NCBI GenBank assembly: GCA_012517475.1
Contig: JAAYUV010000059.1
Coordinates: forward strand, 1-52,102
Length of the DNA stretch: 52,102 nucleotides
Origin: Peptococcaceae bacterium
Lineage (GTDB): Bacteria > Bacillota > Desulfitobacteriia > Desulfitobacteriales > Syntrophobotulaceae
Direction: 5' to 3'
Below, in pieces: positions 11,728 to 20,334 of the stretch. The notes beneath the pieces are model-generated. The model had not been told where the DNA came from and did not search any database. It saw nothing but the letters and a program-made list of their open reading frames with translations. How positions within the stretch are numbered: the stretch's first letter is position 1; each line of letters begins with the position of its first letter. The position numbers and the translations under genes are program-made.

Positions 11728-12933
11728 ATGAAAACAATTGCAGCAAAATTAAAAGAAACAGACAGGGATTTTTTGTTATTCTTGCTCGTAGGGATATTGG
11801 TTGGAATCGGTCAAAGTATTGATGGATCAACGCTGAATAATTTTCTTAAAGAAAAGTTCGACTTTCTTATTATGCAGAGGACTTTGCTGGAAATCCCGAG
11901 AGAGATGCCGGGCCTTTTGGCGTTCCTCTTTACCGCCTTTTTATTTGCCCTGGGAGATATCTGGATTGCAGCTGTAGCCAACTTAGCTGCAGCCGTCGGC
12001 ATGTTCTTGTTGGGAATAATCCCTTATAATTACTTCATCATGTTACTCGTAGTCTTTATTTACAGTACAGGACAGCACCTTTTCATGCCGTTATTTAATA
12101 CCATTGGGATGACATTTGCTCAGGGGGGGCAATATGGCAGAAAGCTCGGTCAGATCAGCGCCGCCAATACCGCTTCACTTGTCGTTAGCAGTGCTGTTCT
12201 CTGGCTGTTATTCAAATATTGTCATATCAGTTATACCTTTTCGTTTACATTGGGGGGATTAGCTTTCCTGGCAGCCGCTATTGTCCTCACACGCATGAAT
12301 CATCGGCGTACGGTTCAGTTACACAACCGATTCGTCTTTCGGAGAGAATATAAGCTCTATTACTGGTTAAGTATCCTATATGGCGCCAGGAAACAAATAT
12401 TTATCACCTTTGCACCCTGGGTGCTGGTAGACGTGTTTAAACAAAAGGTAACAATTATGACCATGCTGTTTTTTATGATCTCTGTTCTTGGGATTTTTGT
12501 TAAACCCTTGATCGGGAGGTTAATTGATAAGGTGGGAGAGAGGTTTGTCCTTGCTGGGGAAGCAGCATTATTGTTTGTTATCTGCCTGTTTTATGCCTTT
12601 GCTGAAGATCTGTTCCCGGGGACCTGGGCGGTAGTAGTCGTGTGTATTTGCTATGTCATGGATCAAACCATGAATTCTGTCAGTATGGCCAGGGCTACTT
12701 ATATACGCAAGATTGCTGTCAAACCGGAGGATGTATCTCCAACCCTTTCGTTAGGACTTAGCATAGATCATATTGTATCCATGTTTGTTCCGGCTTTAGG
12801 GGGCTTAGTTTGGTATTCCAGCGGTCCGGAGGGATACAAATATGTTTTTCTGGGGGGCGCGGTAATAGCCTTACTAAATCTTTTTTCGACCAGGAAGATT
12901 GTCATCGGGAAAGAGGAAGAAGCAGCAAGATAA
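11728..12933 (+). CDS. MFS-type transporter
   Basis: A 401-residue integral membrane protein with about 12 hydrophobic segments and short loops. A charged central loop follows segment 6 (RMNHRRTVQLHNR), as in major-facilitator permeases. The substrate cannot be read from sequence. It is the third gene of the HD-GYP/DUF342 run, with a 14-nt gap upstream. There is no strong ribosome site, so translational coupling is possible. Confidence 0.8.
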   Translation: MKTIAAKLKETDRDFLLFLLVGILVGIGQSIDGSTLNNFLKEKFDFLIMQRTLLEIPREMPGLLAFLFTAFLFALGDIWIAAVANLAAAVGMFLLGIIPYNYFIMLLVVFIYSTGQHLFMPLFNTIGMTFAQGGQYGRKLGQISAANTASLVVSSAVLWLLFKYCHISYTFSFTLGGLAFLAAAIVLTRMNHRRTVQLHNRFVFRREYKLYYWLSILYGARKQIFITFAPWVLVDVFKQKVTIMTMLFFMISVLGIFVKPLIGRLIDKVGERFVLAGEAALLFVICLFYAFAEDLFPGTWAVVVVCICYVMDQTMNSVSMARATYIRKIAVKPEDVSPTLSLGLSIDHIVSMFVPALGGLVWYSSGPEGYKYVFLGGAVIALLNLFSTRKIVIGKEEEAAR

Positions 12934-12975
12934 GAGTTTCATATTGCTTAAAAATGAGGTTTAGGATCAAATACC

Positions 12976-13221
12976 ATGTTTTTTGTTTATATTGTTGAGT
13001 GCAAAGACGGAACACTCTATACAGGATGGACAATCGATATTGATAAACGGCTTTCAGAGCATAATCAGGGGAAAGGCGCAAAATATACCCGTTCCAGGTA
13101 CCCTGTTGTCCTTAAATATCTCGAAAAGCTTGAAAGTAAACAGCAAGCTTGCAGAAGGGAATATCGTATTAAGCAAATGACAAGGGCAGAAAAAATAGCG
13201 TTGATCCGGAGAACACTATGA
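12976..13221 (+). CDS. GIY-YIG nuclease-superfamily protein (UPF0213)
   Basis: An 81-residue single-domain protein. The GIY-YIG core appears as FVYIVECKDGTLYTGWT, with the conserved Arg in the helix DIDKRLSEHN and a late Glu in RREYRIK. Free-standing UPF0213 members such as B. subtilis YazA are of unclear function, and nuclease activity is only inferred from the fold. It is 42 nt after the MFS gene. Its stop codon lies inside the loop of the terminator hairpin. Confidence 0.85.
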   Translation: MFFVYIVECKDGTLYTGWTIDIDKRLSEHNQGKGAKYTRSRYPVVLKYLEKLESKQQACRREYRIKQMTRAEKIALIRRTL

Positions 13222-13247
13222 TACAGGTGTTCTTAATTTTTTTTCAA
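13210..13247 (+). terminator. Terminator overlapping the end of the GIY-YIG gene
   Basis: AGAACAC (13210-13216) pairs with GTGTTCT (13227-13233), followed by AATTTTTTTTC. The loop contains the TGA stop. Confidence 0.75.
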
Positions 13248-13325
13248 TGAACAAATAATAACAAGTATAAAACATTCCGGGAGGAAGATAATAATATTGA
13301 AATTTTTTAAAGGAGGTTACATGTA

Positions 13326-13493
13326 ATGAAAGCAAATAAAATGCAGGGTCCTAATACGGGTATAAAATGCGTGGTGAATACTTGCTATTATTATATGAAT
13401 GGCGACCACTGCACAGCGGAAAAAATTCAGGTTGAACCGCGTGATGCTTCTAACTCAGATCAGACTGATTGCGCTACTTTTATAAAGAAGTAA
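13326..13493 (+). CDS. DUF1540 Cys-rich small protein
   Basis: A 55-residue protein after a perfect AAAGGAGG ribosome site. It has the DUF1540 pattern: C-VNTC-YY-NGD-C-AEKIQV followed by TDCATF, with four cysteines (C15, C20, C29, C49) that probably bind metal. DUF1540 proteins are common in spore-forming Clostridia and Bacilli and their function is unknown. An ATG-TAA sits immediately upstream (13321-13326) and is not used. It is monocistronic. Confidence 0.85.
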   Translation: MKANKMQGPNTGIKCVVNTCYYYMNGDHCTAEKIQVEPRDASNSDQTDCATFIKK

Positions 13494-13522
13494 AGTTACC
13501 AATCCGAGGTCTGAATTCAGGA

Positions 13523-13549
13523 AAGCCGTTTAAGAATCTTAGACGGCTT
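13523..13549 (+). terminator. Hairpin after the DUF1540 gene
   Basis: A 12-bp stem with one G-T pairs 13523-13534 with 13538-13549 around a 3-nt loop. The T tract is poor, so it may act as an mRNA 3' stabiliser or weak terminator. Confidence 0.5.
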
Positions 13550-13619
13550 CTTCAATGTTGAATTAAAAAGTCTTATGATAAAAAATGAAAGTAATAAAAT
13601 GGTTAACGAAAAGTCTTTT

Positions 13620-13649
13620 AGGCCTAATAAAGGGCCTTTTATTTTTTTT
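13620..13649 (+). terminator. Probable second terminator
   Basis: AGGCC (13620-13624) pairs with GGCCT (13633-13637) and is followed by TTTATTTTTTTT. The stem is short but GC-rich with an excellent T tract. Confidence 0.5.
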
Positions 13650-13775
13650 CATTTCCATTAATATTTGTCTTTCTAATTATAGAATAATAAGATATTATTC
13701 AATTGGGATAATTCTGTTTGCGATAATCCTTAAAGAAAAATGTGTTTTTTTAGCAAACTAGAAAAGAGATGGAAC

Positions 13776-14699
13776 ATGGCTAAAAAGTTTTATTATTTAT
13801 TTTTCCTATTATTAATGATAATAGGTTTTGTTGCCTGGAATGATTTGCCCCAGAGTTATGCTGTATCGGGGCAGATTTCTCTTCATTCCCAGCTGTTAAT
13901 TCCCCATGCCGGAAATAACAGGTGGGAGAATTCCGCGAACCGTATTCAAAATAATGGAATCGTTCAGGCGGTCATTCAGGATTCGCAGAAAAGGCCCGGA
14001 GGTATTCCCGTTTCTAACTCCGATTCCGGGATAATTCTTACGTTTGATGATAAAAGTGTAGATGACTGGTACTCATTTTTGGTATTAAATAATAAATACG
14101 GAGTAAGAGCCACCTTTTATGTAAGTTCCTTCCATACGCTTGACCTGGATAAATTAATCAAGTTAAAACTGCTGCAGGATGCCCATAATGAAATTGGTTA
14201 TCATACCACCAACCATATTAATGCCTTAAGGTTTTTGAAACAAAATTCAATGGATGATTATATGAAATCCGAAATCTTTCCTGACTTTAACCTCATGAAG
14301 GAAAAAGGCTTTCATGTGCAAAGTATGGCTTACCCGTATGGAGCCGGTAACGGAGACTTAGATAAAGAACTGCTTAAATATTTTAAGAATGTCAGATATA
14401 CGTCTTACCCCCAAAAGGATAAGAGGATTGCAGACCTCGATTCGGTATATTTAAAGAATAAACATCAAAAGGTAGTCAGCGCTGTTGGAATAGATAACGG
14501 GTACGGGCATAGCTTGGAAGAGATTTTTCAGGGAATAGACCGCGCGTACAACAATCACGAGATATTAGTCTTATATGGCCATGTTTTATCTAATAAACCC
14601 GGAAGTCTGAATACAAATATGGATAGATTGGAAACAATTATCCAATATGCCCAGAAAAAAGGCATGAAATTTCATACCATATCCGACTTAGATAATTAA
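13776..14699 (+). CDS. Polysaccharide deacetylase-family protein (NodB fold)
   Basis: A secreted or membrane-anchored protein of 307 residues. The N-terminus is a signal/anchor segment (FYYLFFLLLMIIGFVAW). The NodB homology motifs are visible: ILTFDDKS (motif 1 aspartates), HTTNH (metal-binding histidines) and MAYPYGAGNGD (motif 3). Such enzymes remove acetyl groups from peptidoglycan or other envelope polysaccharides outside the cell. The frame is open from 13740, but ATG 13776 puts the signal segment at the N-terminus. It is flanked by terminators, so monocistronic. Confidence 0.85.
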   Translation: MAKKFYYLFFLLLMIIGFVAWNDLPQSYAVSGQISLHSQLLIPHAGNNRWENSANRIQNNGIVQAVIQDSQKRPGGIPVSNSDSGIILTFDDKSVDDWYSFLVLNNKYGVRATFYVSSFHTLDLDKLIKLKLLQDAHNEIGYHTTNHINALRFLKQNSMDDYMKSEIFPDFNLMKEKGFHVQSMAYPYGAGNGDLDKELLKYFKNVRYTSYPQKDKRIADLDSVYLKNKHQKVVSAVGIDNGYGHSLEEIFQGIDRAYNNHEILVLYGHVLSNKPGSLNTNMDRLETIIQYAQKKGMKFHTISDLDN

Positions 14700-14726
14700 A
14701 CGCTAAATTTTTTCTTGAAGATCAAG

Positions 14727-15041
14727 TTACTGTAAGGGCATTCCGGAATCATTTTCATATCTTTGGATTAATGGATGCAGGATTACTGCCGTAGAAAGGC
14801 CAAGATAGGCGGAAATGAAACCAAAGCTCAAAAAGCTGATGACATCTGACCAACAAAGGTGAAAAGAATGAAAATAAAGAAACGCGCCTAACCCGCACCA
14901 GAAACCCTGACAGAATGGACAATTTAAAAGTTTACGGAAGAAGTAACCTTTTTGCTTTAGAAATTCCCTTATTTTCTTAAATAAAACAAAATCAAAAAAG
15001 AAAAAGCGGATGCTTAACGCCAGCAAAAGCTCATAGATCAT
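14727..15041 (-). CDS. DUF1360-like small membrane protein
   Basis: A 104-residue hydrophobic protein with about three membrane segments and the signature NCPFCQGFWCG, matching DUF1360-type proteins. The function is unknown. ATG 15041 follows AGGTGA with good spacing. It lies downstream of typA on the same strand but beyond the typA terminator. Confidence 0.7.
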   Translation of the reverse strand: MIYELLLALSIRFFFFDFVLFKKIREFLKQKGYFFRKLLNCPFCQGFWCGLGAFLYFHSFHLCWSDVISFLSFGFISAYLGLSTAVILHPLIQRYENDSGMPLQ

Positions 15042-15110
15042 AATTCGTCACCTATAAACAAATAATTTGGATATTCCATATTATGGGAAATTTAAATTAT
15101 TTGTTACTAT

Positions 15111-15147
15111 AAAAAGAGACCATTTCAAAATGTCTTTTGAAACGGTC
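15111..15147 (-). terminator. Terminator of typA
   Basis: 13-nt arms (15135-15147 and 15118-15130) are fully paired on the minus-strand RNA with one G-U. The plus strand would have an A-C mismatch at that place. The T tract on the minus strand is TCTCTTTTT. Confidence 0.8.
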
Positions 15148-15160
15148 TTTTTGTTTATTA

Positions 15161-16990
15161 TTATTTTCCGCCTAAAGCCCTGTTCTTTTCAAAACGGACT
15201 CTGGCGTTTTTGTCCAGATACTTCTTGCGCAGCCGTATATTTGTCGGGGTTACTTCCACATATTCGTCATCATTGATATATTCCAGTGCTTCTTCCAGGC
15301 CAAGGATTCTAGGGGGTTCCAACCTTAGGCTTTCATCTGCGCCGCTTGCCCGCATATTGGTAAGTTGTTTCTTGCGGGTAACATTAATGTCAATATCCTG
15401 TTCTCTTGAATTTTCCCCCACAATCATTCCTTCATAGACTTTGGTTCCCGGTTCAACAAACATCCTGCCGCGATCCTGCAATTGAAACAGAGCATATGCT
15501 GTTGCTTCGCCAGGATCTGAAGCGATCAGGGCTCCACGGTTTCTTCCCTGAATTTCCCCTTTGTATGGCTGATAGGAGTGGAAAACATGAGCCATAATTC
15601 CTTCTCCCCTGGTTTCAGTAAGAAAATCGCCCCTGAAACCAATCAGACCACGGGCCGGAATCAGAAATTCCAAGCGGGTGACTCCTCCGGGCATATTAAT
15701 CATATTCAGCATTTCAGCTTTTCTGGAACCAAGTAATTCGATGACCGTTCCGGTTGCCGATTCCGGAATATCACAGGTGAGATGTTCATAGGGTTCACAT
15801 CTTACACCGTTCACTTCTTTAATAATAACCTCCGGCTTTGAAACCTGGAGTTCGAAACCCTCCCGGCGCATATTCTCGATCAGGATGGAAAGGTGAAGTT
15901 CTCCTCTCCCCGATACCTGGAAAGAATCGGTATTGTCCGTTTCTTCCACGCGCAGGCTTACATTGGTTTCTATTTCTTTAAACAATCTTTCCCGAAGTTT
16001 CCGGGATGTGACGTGTTTTCCTTCCGTCCCTGCAAAAGGACTGGTATTGACCATAAACATCATGGTCAGAGTAGGTTCGTCAATTTCAATGGTTGGCAGA
16101 GCCTCCGGATTAAGGGCACAGGTAACCGTTTCACCGATATTAATGTTGGGAATCCCGCTGATGGCTACAATATCGCCCGCACTTGCCTCAAGGACATCGA
16201 CTCTGTTCAGGCCTTCAAAAGTAAAAATCTTGCCTACTTTTACTTTTTCCAGAGAAAGATCGCGTTTAATTACACCTACCGGAGAATTGGCGGTCATTTT
16301 TCCCCGGAAGATTCGGCCTATTGCAATTTTACCCAGATAATCATTGTAATCGAGGGTAGTAACCAGCATTTGCAATGGACTGTCAGGGTCGCACTCCGGA
16401 GCAGGAATTTCTTTTAAAATGGTTTCAAATAAAGGAACCAAATCGCTGGTCATTTGTCCGGGTTCATAACCGGCATTTCCCTGGCGGGCAGAGGTATAAA
16501 CAACCGGAAAATCTAATTGTTCTTCCGTGGCACCGAGCTGAAGAAACAGTTCTAAAACCTCATCGACTACTTCGTAAGCCCTGGCTTCAGGGCGATCTAT
16601 CTTATTGATAACCACAATGGGTTTGAGATTCAGTTCCAGGGCTTTCCGCAGAACAAATTTGGTTTGCGGCATCGGACCTTCGAAAGCGTCTACCACCAAA
16701 AGGACCCCGTCCACCATTTTCAGAACACGCTCCACTTCGCCTCCGAAATCGGCGTGCCCCGGTGTGTCCACAATATTGATCTTGATTCCTTGCCAATTGA
16801 CAGCGGTGTTTTTGGCTAAAATCGTAATACCCCGTTCTTTTTCCAAATCATTGGAGTCCATTACACGCTCTTCAACTTGTTCATTCGCCCTGAACACGCC
16901 GCTTTGTTTCAACATCACGTCAACCAGACTGGTCTTACCGTGGTCTACATGGGCAATAATCGCTAGGTTCCTTAAATTTACTGCTTGCAT
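15161..16990 (-). CDS. typA: Translational GTPase TypA/BipA
   Basis: A 609-residue ribosome-associated GTPase related to EF-G/LepA. It has G1 [11 protein letters not shown]3 [14 protein letters not shown] and G4 NKIDRPEA, then the EF-G-like domains and the TypA-specific C-terminus. The [20 protein letters not shown] and RGLIGFRG motifs are diagnostic. TypA supports ribosome assembly and stress growth. The frame extends to 17020, but ATG 16990 has a GGGAG ribosome site 8 nt upstream and gives the family's standard N-terminus. It is divergent from the CHAP gene. Confidence 0.96.
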   Translation of the reverse strand: MQAVNLRNLAIIAHVDHGKTSLVDVMLKQSGVFRANEQVEERVMDSNDLEKERGITILAKNTAVNWQGIKINIVDTPGHADFGGEVERVLKMVDGVLLVVDAFEGPMPQTKFVLRKALELNLKPIVVINKIDRPEARAYEVVDEVLELFLQLGATEEQLDFPVVYTSARQGNAGYEPGQMTSDLVPLFETILKEIPAPECDPDSPLQMLVTTLDYNDYLGKIAIGRIFRGKMTANSPVGVIKRDLSLEKVKVGKIFTFEGLNRVDVLEASAGDIVAISGIPNINIGETVTCALNPEALPTIEIDEPTLTMMFMVNTSPFAGTEGKHVTSRKLRERLFKEIETNVSLRVEETDNTDSFQVSGRGELHLSILIENMRREGFELQVSKPEVIIKEVNGVRCEPYEHLTCDIPESATGTVIELLGSRKAEMLNMINMPGGVTRLEFLIPARGLIGFRGDFLTETRGEGIMAHVFHSYQPYKGEIQGRNRGALIASDPGEATAYALFQLQDRGRMFVEPGTKVYEGMIVGENSREQDIDINVTRKKQLTNMRASGADESLRLEPPRILGLEEALEYINDDEYVEVTPTNIRLRKKYLDKNARVRFEKNRALGGK

Positions 16991-17209
16991 CAAATTTTCT
17001 CCCGTCAAAAAAGTTTTCATAATTTCATATTATTCAAAATAGAATATATCGAAAATACAACTATTAAATCTCTCACCTGGAGTTACATAAGGCACAACCT
17101 TTAATATTATAATACTTTTCAATAATTTTTCAAATTAATATGTGTTCAATAATCCCTATTTCTTAATTGTTACCATTTGTCTGTTCAATTTCATAGAAGT
17201 CCTGATTTC

Positions 17210-17238
17210 TTGCTTATCTGAATGAAGAAAGATATAAT
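17210..17238 (+). promoter_or_regulatory. Promoter of the CHAP gene
   Basis: TTGCTT (17210-17215), a 17-bp spacer and a perfect TATAAT (17233-17238) lie 54 nt upstream of the ATG. Confidence 0.65.
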
Positions 17239-17291
17239 TCTTTTTGTGTAATCCCGGTTAGATAGGTTCGGAATGCAATTAGGGGGAACAT

Positions 17292-18059
17292 ATGAAACAC
17301 TGGCGTAAAAGTAAGAACTATTCCGCAAATAATGATCCGGTGCTGGATAAAATCCGGTATTGGACTGTTGAGGATCGCACAAAACCGGGGCGAAGAAGAA
17401 AGAGCGGCAGTCATCCCTTTTCAATGGGTCTAATCCTGATTATCTTTGCCTTATTGATTGTTACAGGTTCTAAAATGATTTTTGGCAAGGAACAAATTGC
17501 ACCGAGCTATGGTTCTCAACCATCGGTTGCCGTAAACAACCTAGGAAAACAAACCCTGGCAGTCCGCCAAAGCGAATTTGCGCCAGGGACTAAGATTGAT
17601 GAATATAAAGGGGTTGCGGTCTATTCCAATGGATCAAACTATATGTCGAGTCATGGACTGAGTTACAGCATTGACGGGTATTACTACGGCTATAAATGGC
17701 AATGTGTTGAGTTTGTAAAGCGGTTTTACTTTGAACGATTTGGACACCGGATGCCTGATGGAGCCGGCAACGCGAAGTATTTTTTTAATCCCATGTTAGG
17801 ACAAGGAGAACGCAATGAACAAAGAGGTCTGGTCCAGTATTTGAACGGCGGAGACATGAAACCCAAAGAAGATGACTTAATTGTATTTTCAGATGGTGCT
17901 TACGGCCATGTAGCACTAATCTGTGAAGTCGGAAAGGATTGGGTGGAAATAATCCAGCAAAACTCGGAAGTGACCAGGGAAAAATACACGCTTCAGGTTA
18001 AGGACGGAAAATATTATATCCTTGGGGAAAGAAAACCTGCAGGTTGGTTAAGAATATAG
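17292..18059 (+). CDS. Membrane-anchored CHAP-domain amidase/peptidase
   Basis: A 255-residue protein. A positively charged cytoplasmic head (about 1-45) precedes one membrane anchor (about 46-65, MGLILIIFALLIVTG) and an extracellular CHAP domain (about 110-250). The catalytic Cys is in YKWQCVEF and the His in YGHVALI. An Asn (QQNSE) is in the expected third position. CHAP domains cut peptidoglycan amide bonds or glutathionyl-spermidine; here the anchor favours a cell-wall role. The start follows AGGGGGAACAT. It is monocistronic with its own promoter and terminator. Confidence 0.85.
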   Translation: MKHWRKSKNYSANNDPVLDKIRYWTVEDRTKPGRRRKSGSHPFSMGLILIIFALLIVTGSKMIFGKEQIAPSYGSQPSVAVNNLGKQTLAVRQSEFAPGTKIDEYKGVAVYSNGSNYMSSHGLSYSIDGYYYGYKWQCVEFVKRFYFERFGHRMPDGAGNAKYFFNPMLGQGERNEQRGLVQYLNGGDMKPKEDDLIVFSDGAYGHVALICEVGKDWVEIIQQNSEVTREKYTLQVKDGKYYILGERKPAGWLRI

Positions 18060-18093
18060 TCCGGAATTTATATGTTAGCTTATCCTTATTCAC

Positions 18094-18123
18094 ATGCTTT
18101 TATTTTTGATAAAAGCATTTTTT
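18094..18123 (+). terminator. Terminator of the CHAP gene
   Basis: A perfect 10-bp stem pairs 18094-18103 with 18109-18118 and is followed by TTTTTTC. Confidence 0.85.
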
Positions 18124-18198
18124 CTTATTAAAGTAATATTTTTGAACATTTGTTGGAAATAATAAACATATAAAGTCTAGCTTAAAGGAGCATCTTAC

Positions 18199-18840
18199 AT
18201 GAGGATTCCCAAACATATCGGTTTGATACCGGATGGCAATCGAAGATGGGCAGTCGGAAAAGGCATGTCCAAAGAGATGGGATATCGGGAGGGGCTGGAG
18301 CCCGGATTAAGAGTTTTAAAATTATGCCAAGAAGTTGGAGTCAAGGAACTAACTTATTATGGATTTACGGTAGACAACACCAAAAGGCCTGTAACAGAAA
18401 CCAAGGCTTTTGTGCAAGCTTGTATTGATGCCATAGAATTGATCGCGAATGAGGATGTTTCTCTTCTCGTAATCGGAAATACAGAGTCCAAGGTCTTTCC
18501 TAAAGAACTCCTGCCTTATACCAGCAGGACTGATTTCGGAAAAGGCGGAATAAAGGTTAATTTTCTTGTTAATTATGGCTGGGAGTGGGATCTGGGAAAT
18601 TTACTCGCCAGTGAACAAAAGAGAACCCAAATTTTAAAATCCATCAAGTCCAACGATGTTTCCAGAGTGGATCTTCTTATTCGGTGGGGAGGAAGAAGGC
18701 GTCTAAGCGGTTTTCTGCCGGCCCAGTGCGTATATGCTGATTTTTATGTAATCGATGATTACTGGCCGGATTTTAAGGACGATCATTTCTATGCCGCATT
18801 AAATTGGTACGATAACCAGGATATTACTCTGGGGGGCTAA
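18199..18840 (+). CDS. Short cis-prenyltransferase (undecaprenyl diphosphate synthase-like)
   Basis: 213 residues, shorter than typical UppS (about 240-260). The catalytic region reads HIGLIPDGNRRWA, keeping the key Asp and the Asn/Arg around it. The C-terminal substrate-binding block is LLIRWGGRRRLSGFLP, ending in a conserved-like YADFYVID-YWPDF. The family condenses isopentenyl diphosphate units in cis to make lipid carriers. The altered motifs (LIPDGNRR rather than IMDGNGR) suggest a divergent paralogue with another chain length or substrate, and no cdsA/dxr/rpsB neighbours are present. The start follows AAAGGAG. The catalytic fold is clear but the exact product is not. Confidence 0.8.
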   Translation: MRIPKHIGLIPDGNRRWAVGKGMSKEMGYREGLEPGLRVLKLCQEVGVKELTYYGFTVDNTKRPVTETKAFVQACIDAIELIANEDVSLLVIGNTESKVFPKELLPYTSRTDFGKGGIKVNFLVNYGWEWDLGNLLASEQKRTQILKSIKSNDVSRVDLLIRWGGRRRLSGFLPAQCVYADFYVIDDYWPDFKDDHFYAALNWYDNQDITLGG

Positions 18841-18870
18841 GAAAAGCTTAGTTTATTAAATCATAAATGG

Positions 18871-18901
18871 AACAGGAACCGGCGGACTGCCGGTTCCTGT
18901 T
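18871..18901 (+). terminator. Hairpin between the prenyltransferase gene and ymaF
   Basis: A perfect 13-bp GC-rich stem pairs 18871-18883 with 18889-18901. It sits between convergent genes and could end both transcripts. T tracts are weak on both sides. Confidence 0.65.
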
Positions 18902-18941
18902 ATTTATCCGGGTAATTGTTTTGGAATTAGTAATTGAAAAA

Positions 18942-19259
18942 TTAATAAAAATGCTTGAAAAGACGGGAATGTTCCGCATAATCCATTAAAGCGGAATAAT
19001 GATGCTGATGCTGTCTGTTAACGGAAGTCATACCGGTGTATTGATGAGTATGCCCCCCTCGGAGTAAGGGTACAGACGGACCGCTTATCCCGTGAAAAAA
19101 ATGGGTATGGCCGTCATCAAGAGTGGTAAATCCTTGATATTCGTGAACATGGCTTCCGCCCGAGGGGATTTCAGGGCCTGAACTGCCGAACATCCTATGG
19201 GTATGACCATGATCAAATGAAGTTATATTGCCAAACCTGTGAACATGAAACGGATCCAA
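18942..19259 (-). CDS. YmaF-family His-rich repeat protein
   Basis: A 105-residue protein. The longer frame reaches 19337, but an AGGAGG ribosome site 7 nt before the TTG at 19259 shows the start; the upstream part is not YmaF-like. The protein is built from degenerate repeats of about 18-20 residues with an HxHxxxGxT core (FHVHRFGNIT, GHTHRMFGSSGP, HVHEYQGFT, GHTHFFHGISGP, GHTHQYTGMT). It has about 19 histidines. YmaF proteins are poorly characterised; a metal-binding beta-repeat fold is my inference from the HxH pairs. Confidence 0.75.
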   Translation of the reverse strand: MDPFHVHRFGNITSFDHGHTHRMFGSSGPEIPSGGSHVHEYQGFTTLDDGHTHFFHGISGPSVPLLRGGHTHQYTGMTSVNRQHQHHYSALMDYAEHSRLFKHFY

Positions 19260-19305
19260 TAAAACACCTCCTAAAAAAGAAATAGAAGGAACAAAATGGA
19301 AACAG

Positions 19306-19515
19306 ATGGATATGCTATTATATGATAACCATGGCAATGATGTCCCCTTAACAACCGAAGGTATGGTTGAGCTGGCTAATGATGAGAAAGCGATATTATG
19401 ATTGGCAGAAGCCCAAAATCACTTCGGGATAAATTATGGGTGTAAAGAACATCTGTTCTCAGAAAATAAAAAAGAAGGAAATTTATTTTTGTTTTCGAAT
19501 ATTGAAAGGGAGTAA
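19306..19515 (+). other. Small reading frame interrupted by one in-frame TGA (doubtful)
   Basis: ATG 19306 opens 31 codons ending at TGA 19399-19401. The same frame then stays open for 37 more codons to TAA at 19513. The composition (DNHGNDVPLTTEGMVELAND) looks protein-like, but the ribosome site is weak and I recognise no family. It could be chance, a decayed gene, or UGA read-through. No convincing SECIS-like hairpin follows the TGA. Confidence 0.2.
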
Positions 19516-19558
19516 TGGTTTTAAATCTATGTTTATATAGCTGAAGATTAGGTGGAAA

Positions 19559-20293
19559 ATGAAGAAAAAAATCGGATGTCTTCTTATTCATGGGTTTGGG
19601 GGAAATATTCAGGAAGTAATTCCGTTAGCCCAAAGTTTACAGGCTCAGGGCTATGATGTGCTCTGTCCCGCTCTGAAAGGGCATAACGGAAAACGTCAGG
19701 ATTTTATAGGAGTAAAACATCAGGACTGGATATCCTCTGCTGAAGAGGAACTCCAACAGCTCATGGCCAGGAACGAAGGTGTTTTTGTTATCGGATTTTC
19801 AATGGGGGGTCTTATCGCCCTAAATTTGGGCGTTAGGTATCAATTGAGAGGGATAGTCACGTTGAATTCACCCATTTATTACTGGGACTTGAAAAGAATT
19901 GCCCTTAATCTTATGGAAGATATAAAGATAAGAAGATTGGTAAATACCAAAAGATACCTTCAGTCCAGTATAAAATTCCCGTTATCTGCACTTGTCCATT
20001 TCAGAATATTATTGGGTAAAACAAAAAAACTGCTAAATCAGGTACAGTGTCCGGTGTTTGTCGCCCAGGCCCTAGAAGATGATACCGTAAGAAAAAACAG
20101 TGCTCACTATCTTTATACCCATATCGCATCTTCAAATAAAGCCTTGAAATTTTATCCGAAATCCGGCCATTTGATCCTTTGGAGCGAGGCAGCATCTCAG
20201 GTCATAGAAGATGTAAAGGGATTTATCCATGACGAGCTGACTGATGCAGAGCAGCCGGATCCCAAAGAATTAAGAGATTATTGGAATGAATAA
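19559..20293 (+). CDS. Alpha/beta-hydrolase (Est30-like carboxylesterase)
   Basis: A cytoplasmic hydrolase of 244 residues. The oxyanion-hole segment is LLIHGFGGN, the nucleophile elbow is GFSMGG (catalytic Ser), the acid is in EDDTV, and the His is in SGHLIL. Length and motif arrangement match the monoacylglycerol-lipase/Est30 carboxylesterase group. The natural substrate is unknown. A terminator shared with speD follows. Confidence 0.85.
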   Translation: MKKKIGCLLIHGFGGNIQEVIPLAQSLQAQGYDVLCPALKGHNGKRQDFIGVKHQDWISSAEEELQQLMARNEGVFVIGFSMGGLIALNLGVRYQLRGIVTLNSPIYYWDLKRIALNLMEDIKIRRLVNTKRYLQSSIKFPLSALVHFRILLGKTKKLLNQVQCPVFVAQALEDDTVRKNSAHYLYTHIASSNKALKFYPKSGHLILWSEAASQVIEDVKGFIHDELTDAEQPDPKELRDYWNE

Positions 20294-20315
20294 AAGTTGC
20301 CTTGCGGCAACCTTT
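20292..20315. terminator. Bidirectional terminator between the hydrolase gene and speD
   Basis: GTTGCC and GGCAAC (about 20296-20311) form the core stem with A/T-rich flanks on both sides. The minus-strand tract (TTTTATT) serves speD. Confidence 0.7.
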
Positions 20316-20334
20316 ACAATGATAATCCATTATT

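Noticed and set aside
13494-13775. A small RNA gene between the DUF1540 and deacetylase genes
   Set aside because: The two hairpins are adequately explained as transcript ends, and no promoter with a structured RNA body is evident.
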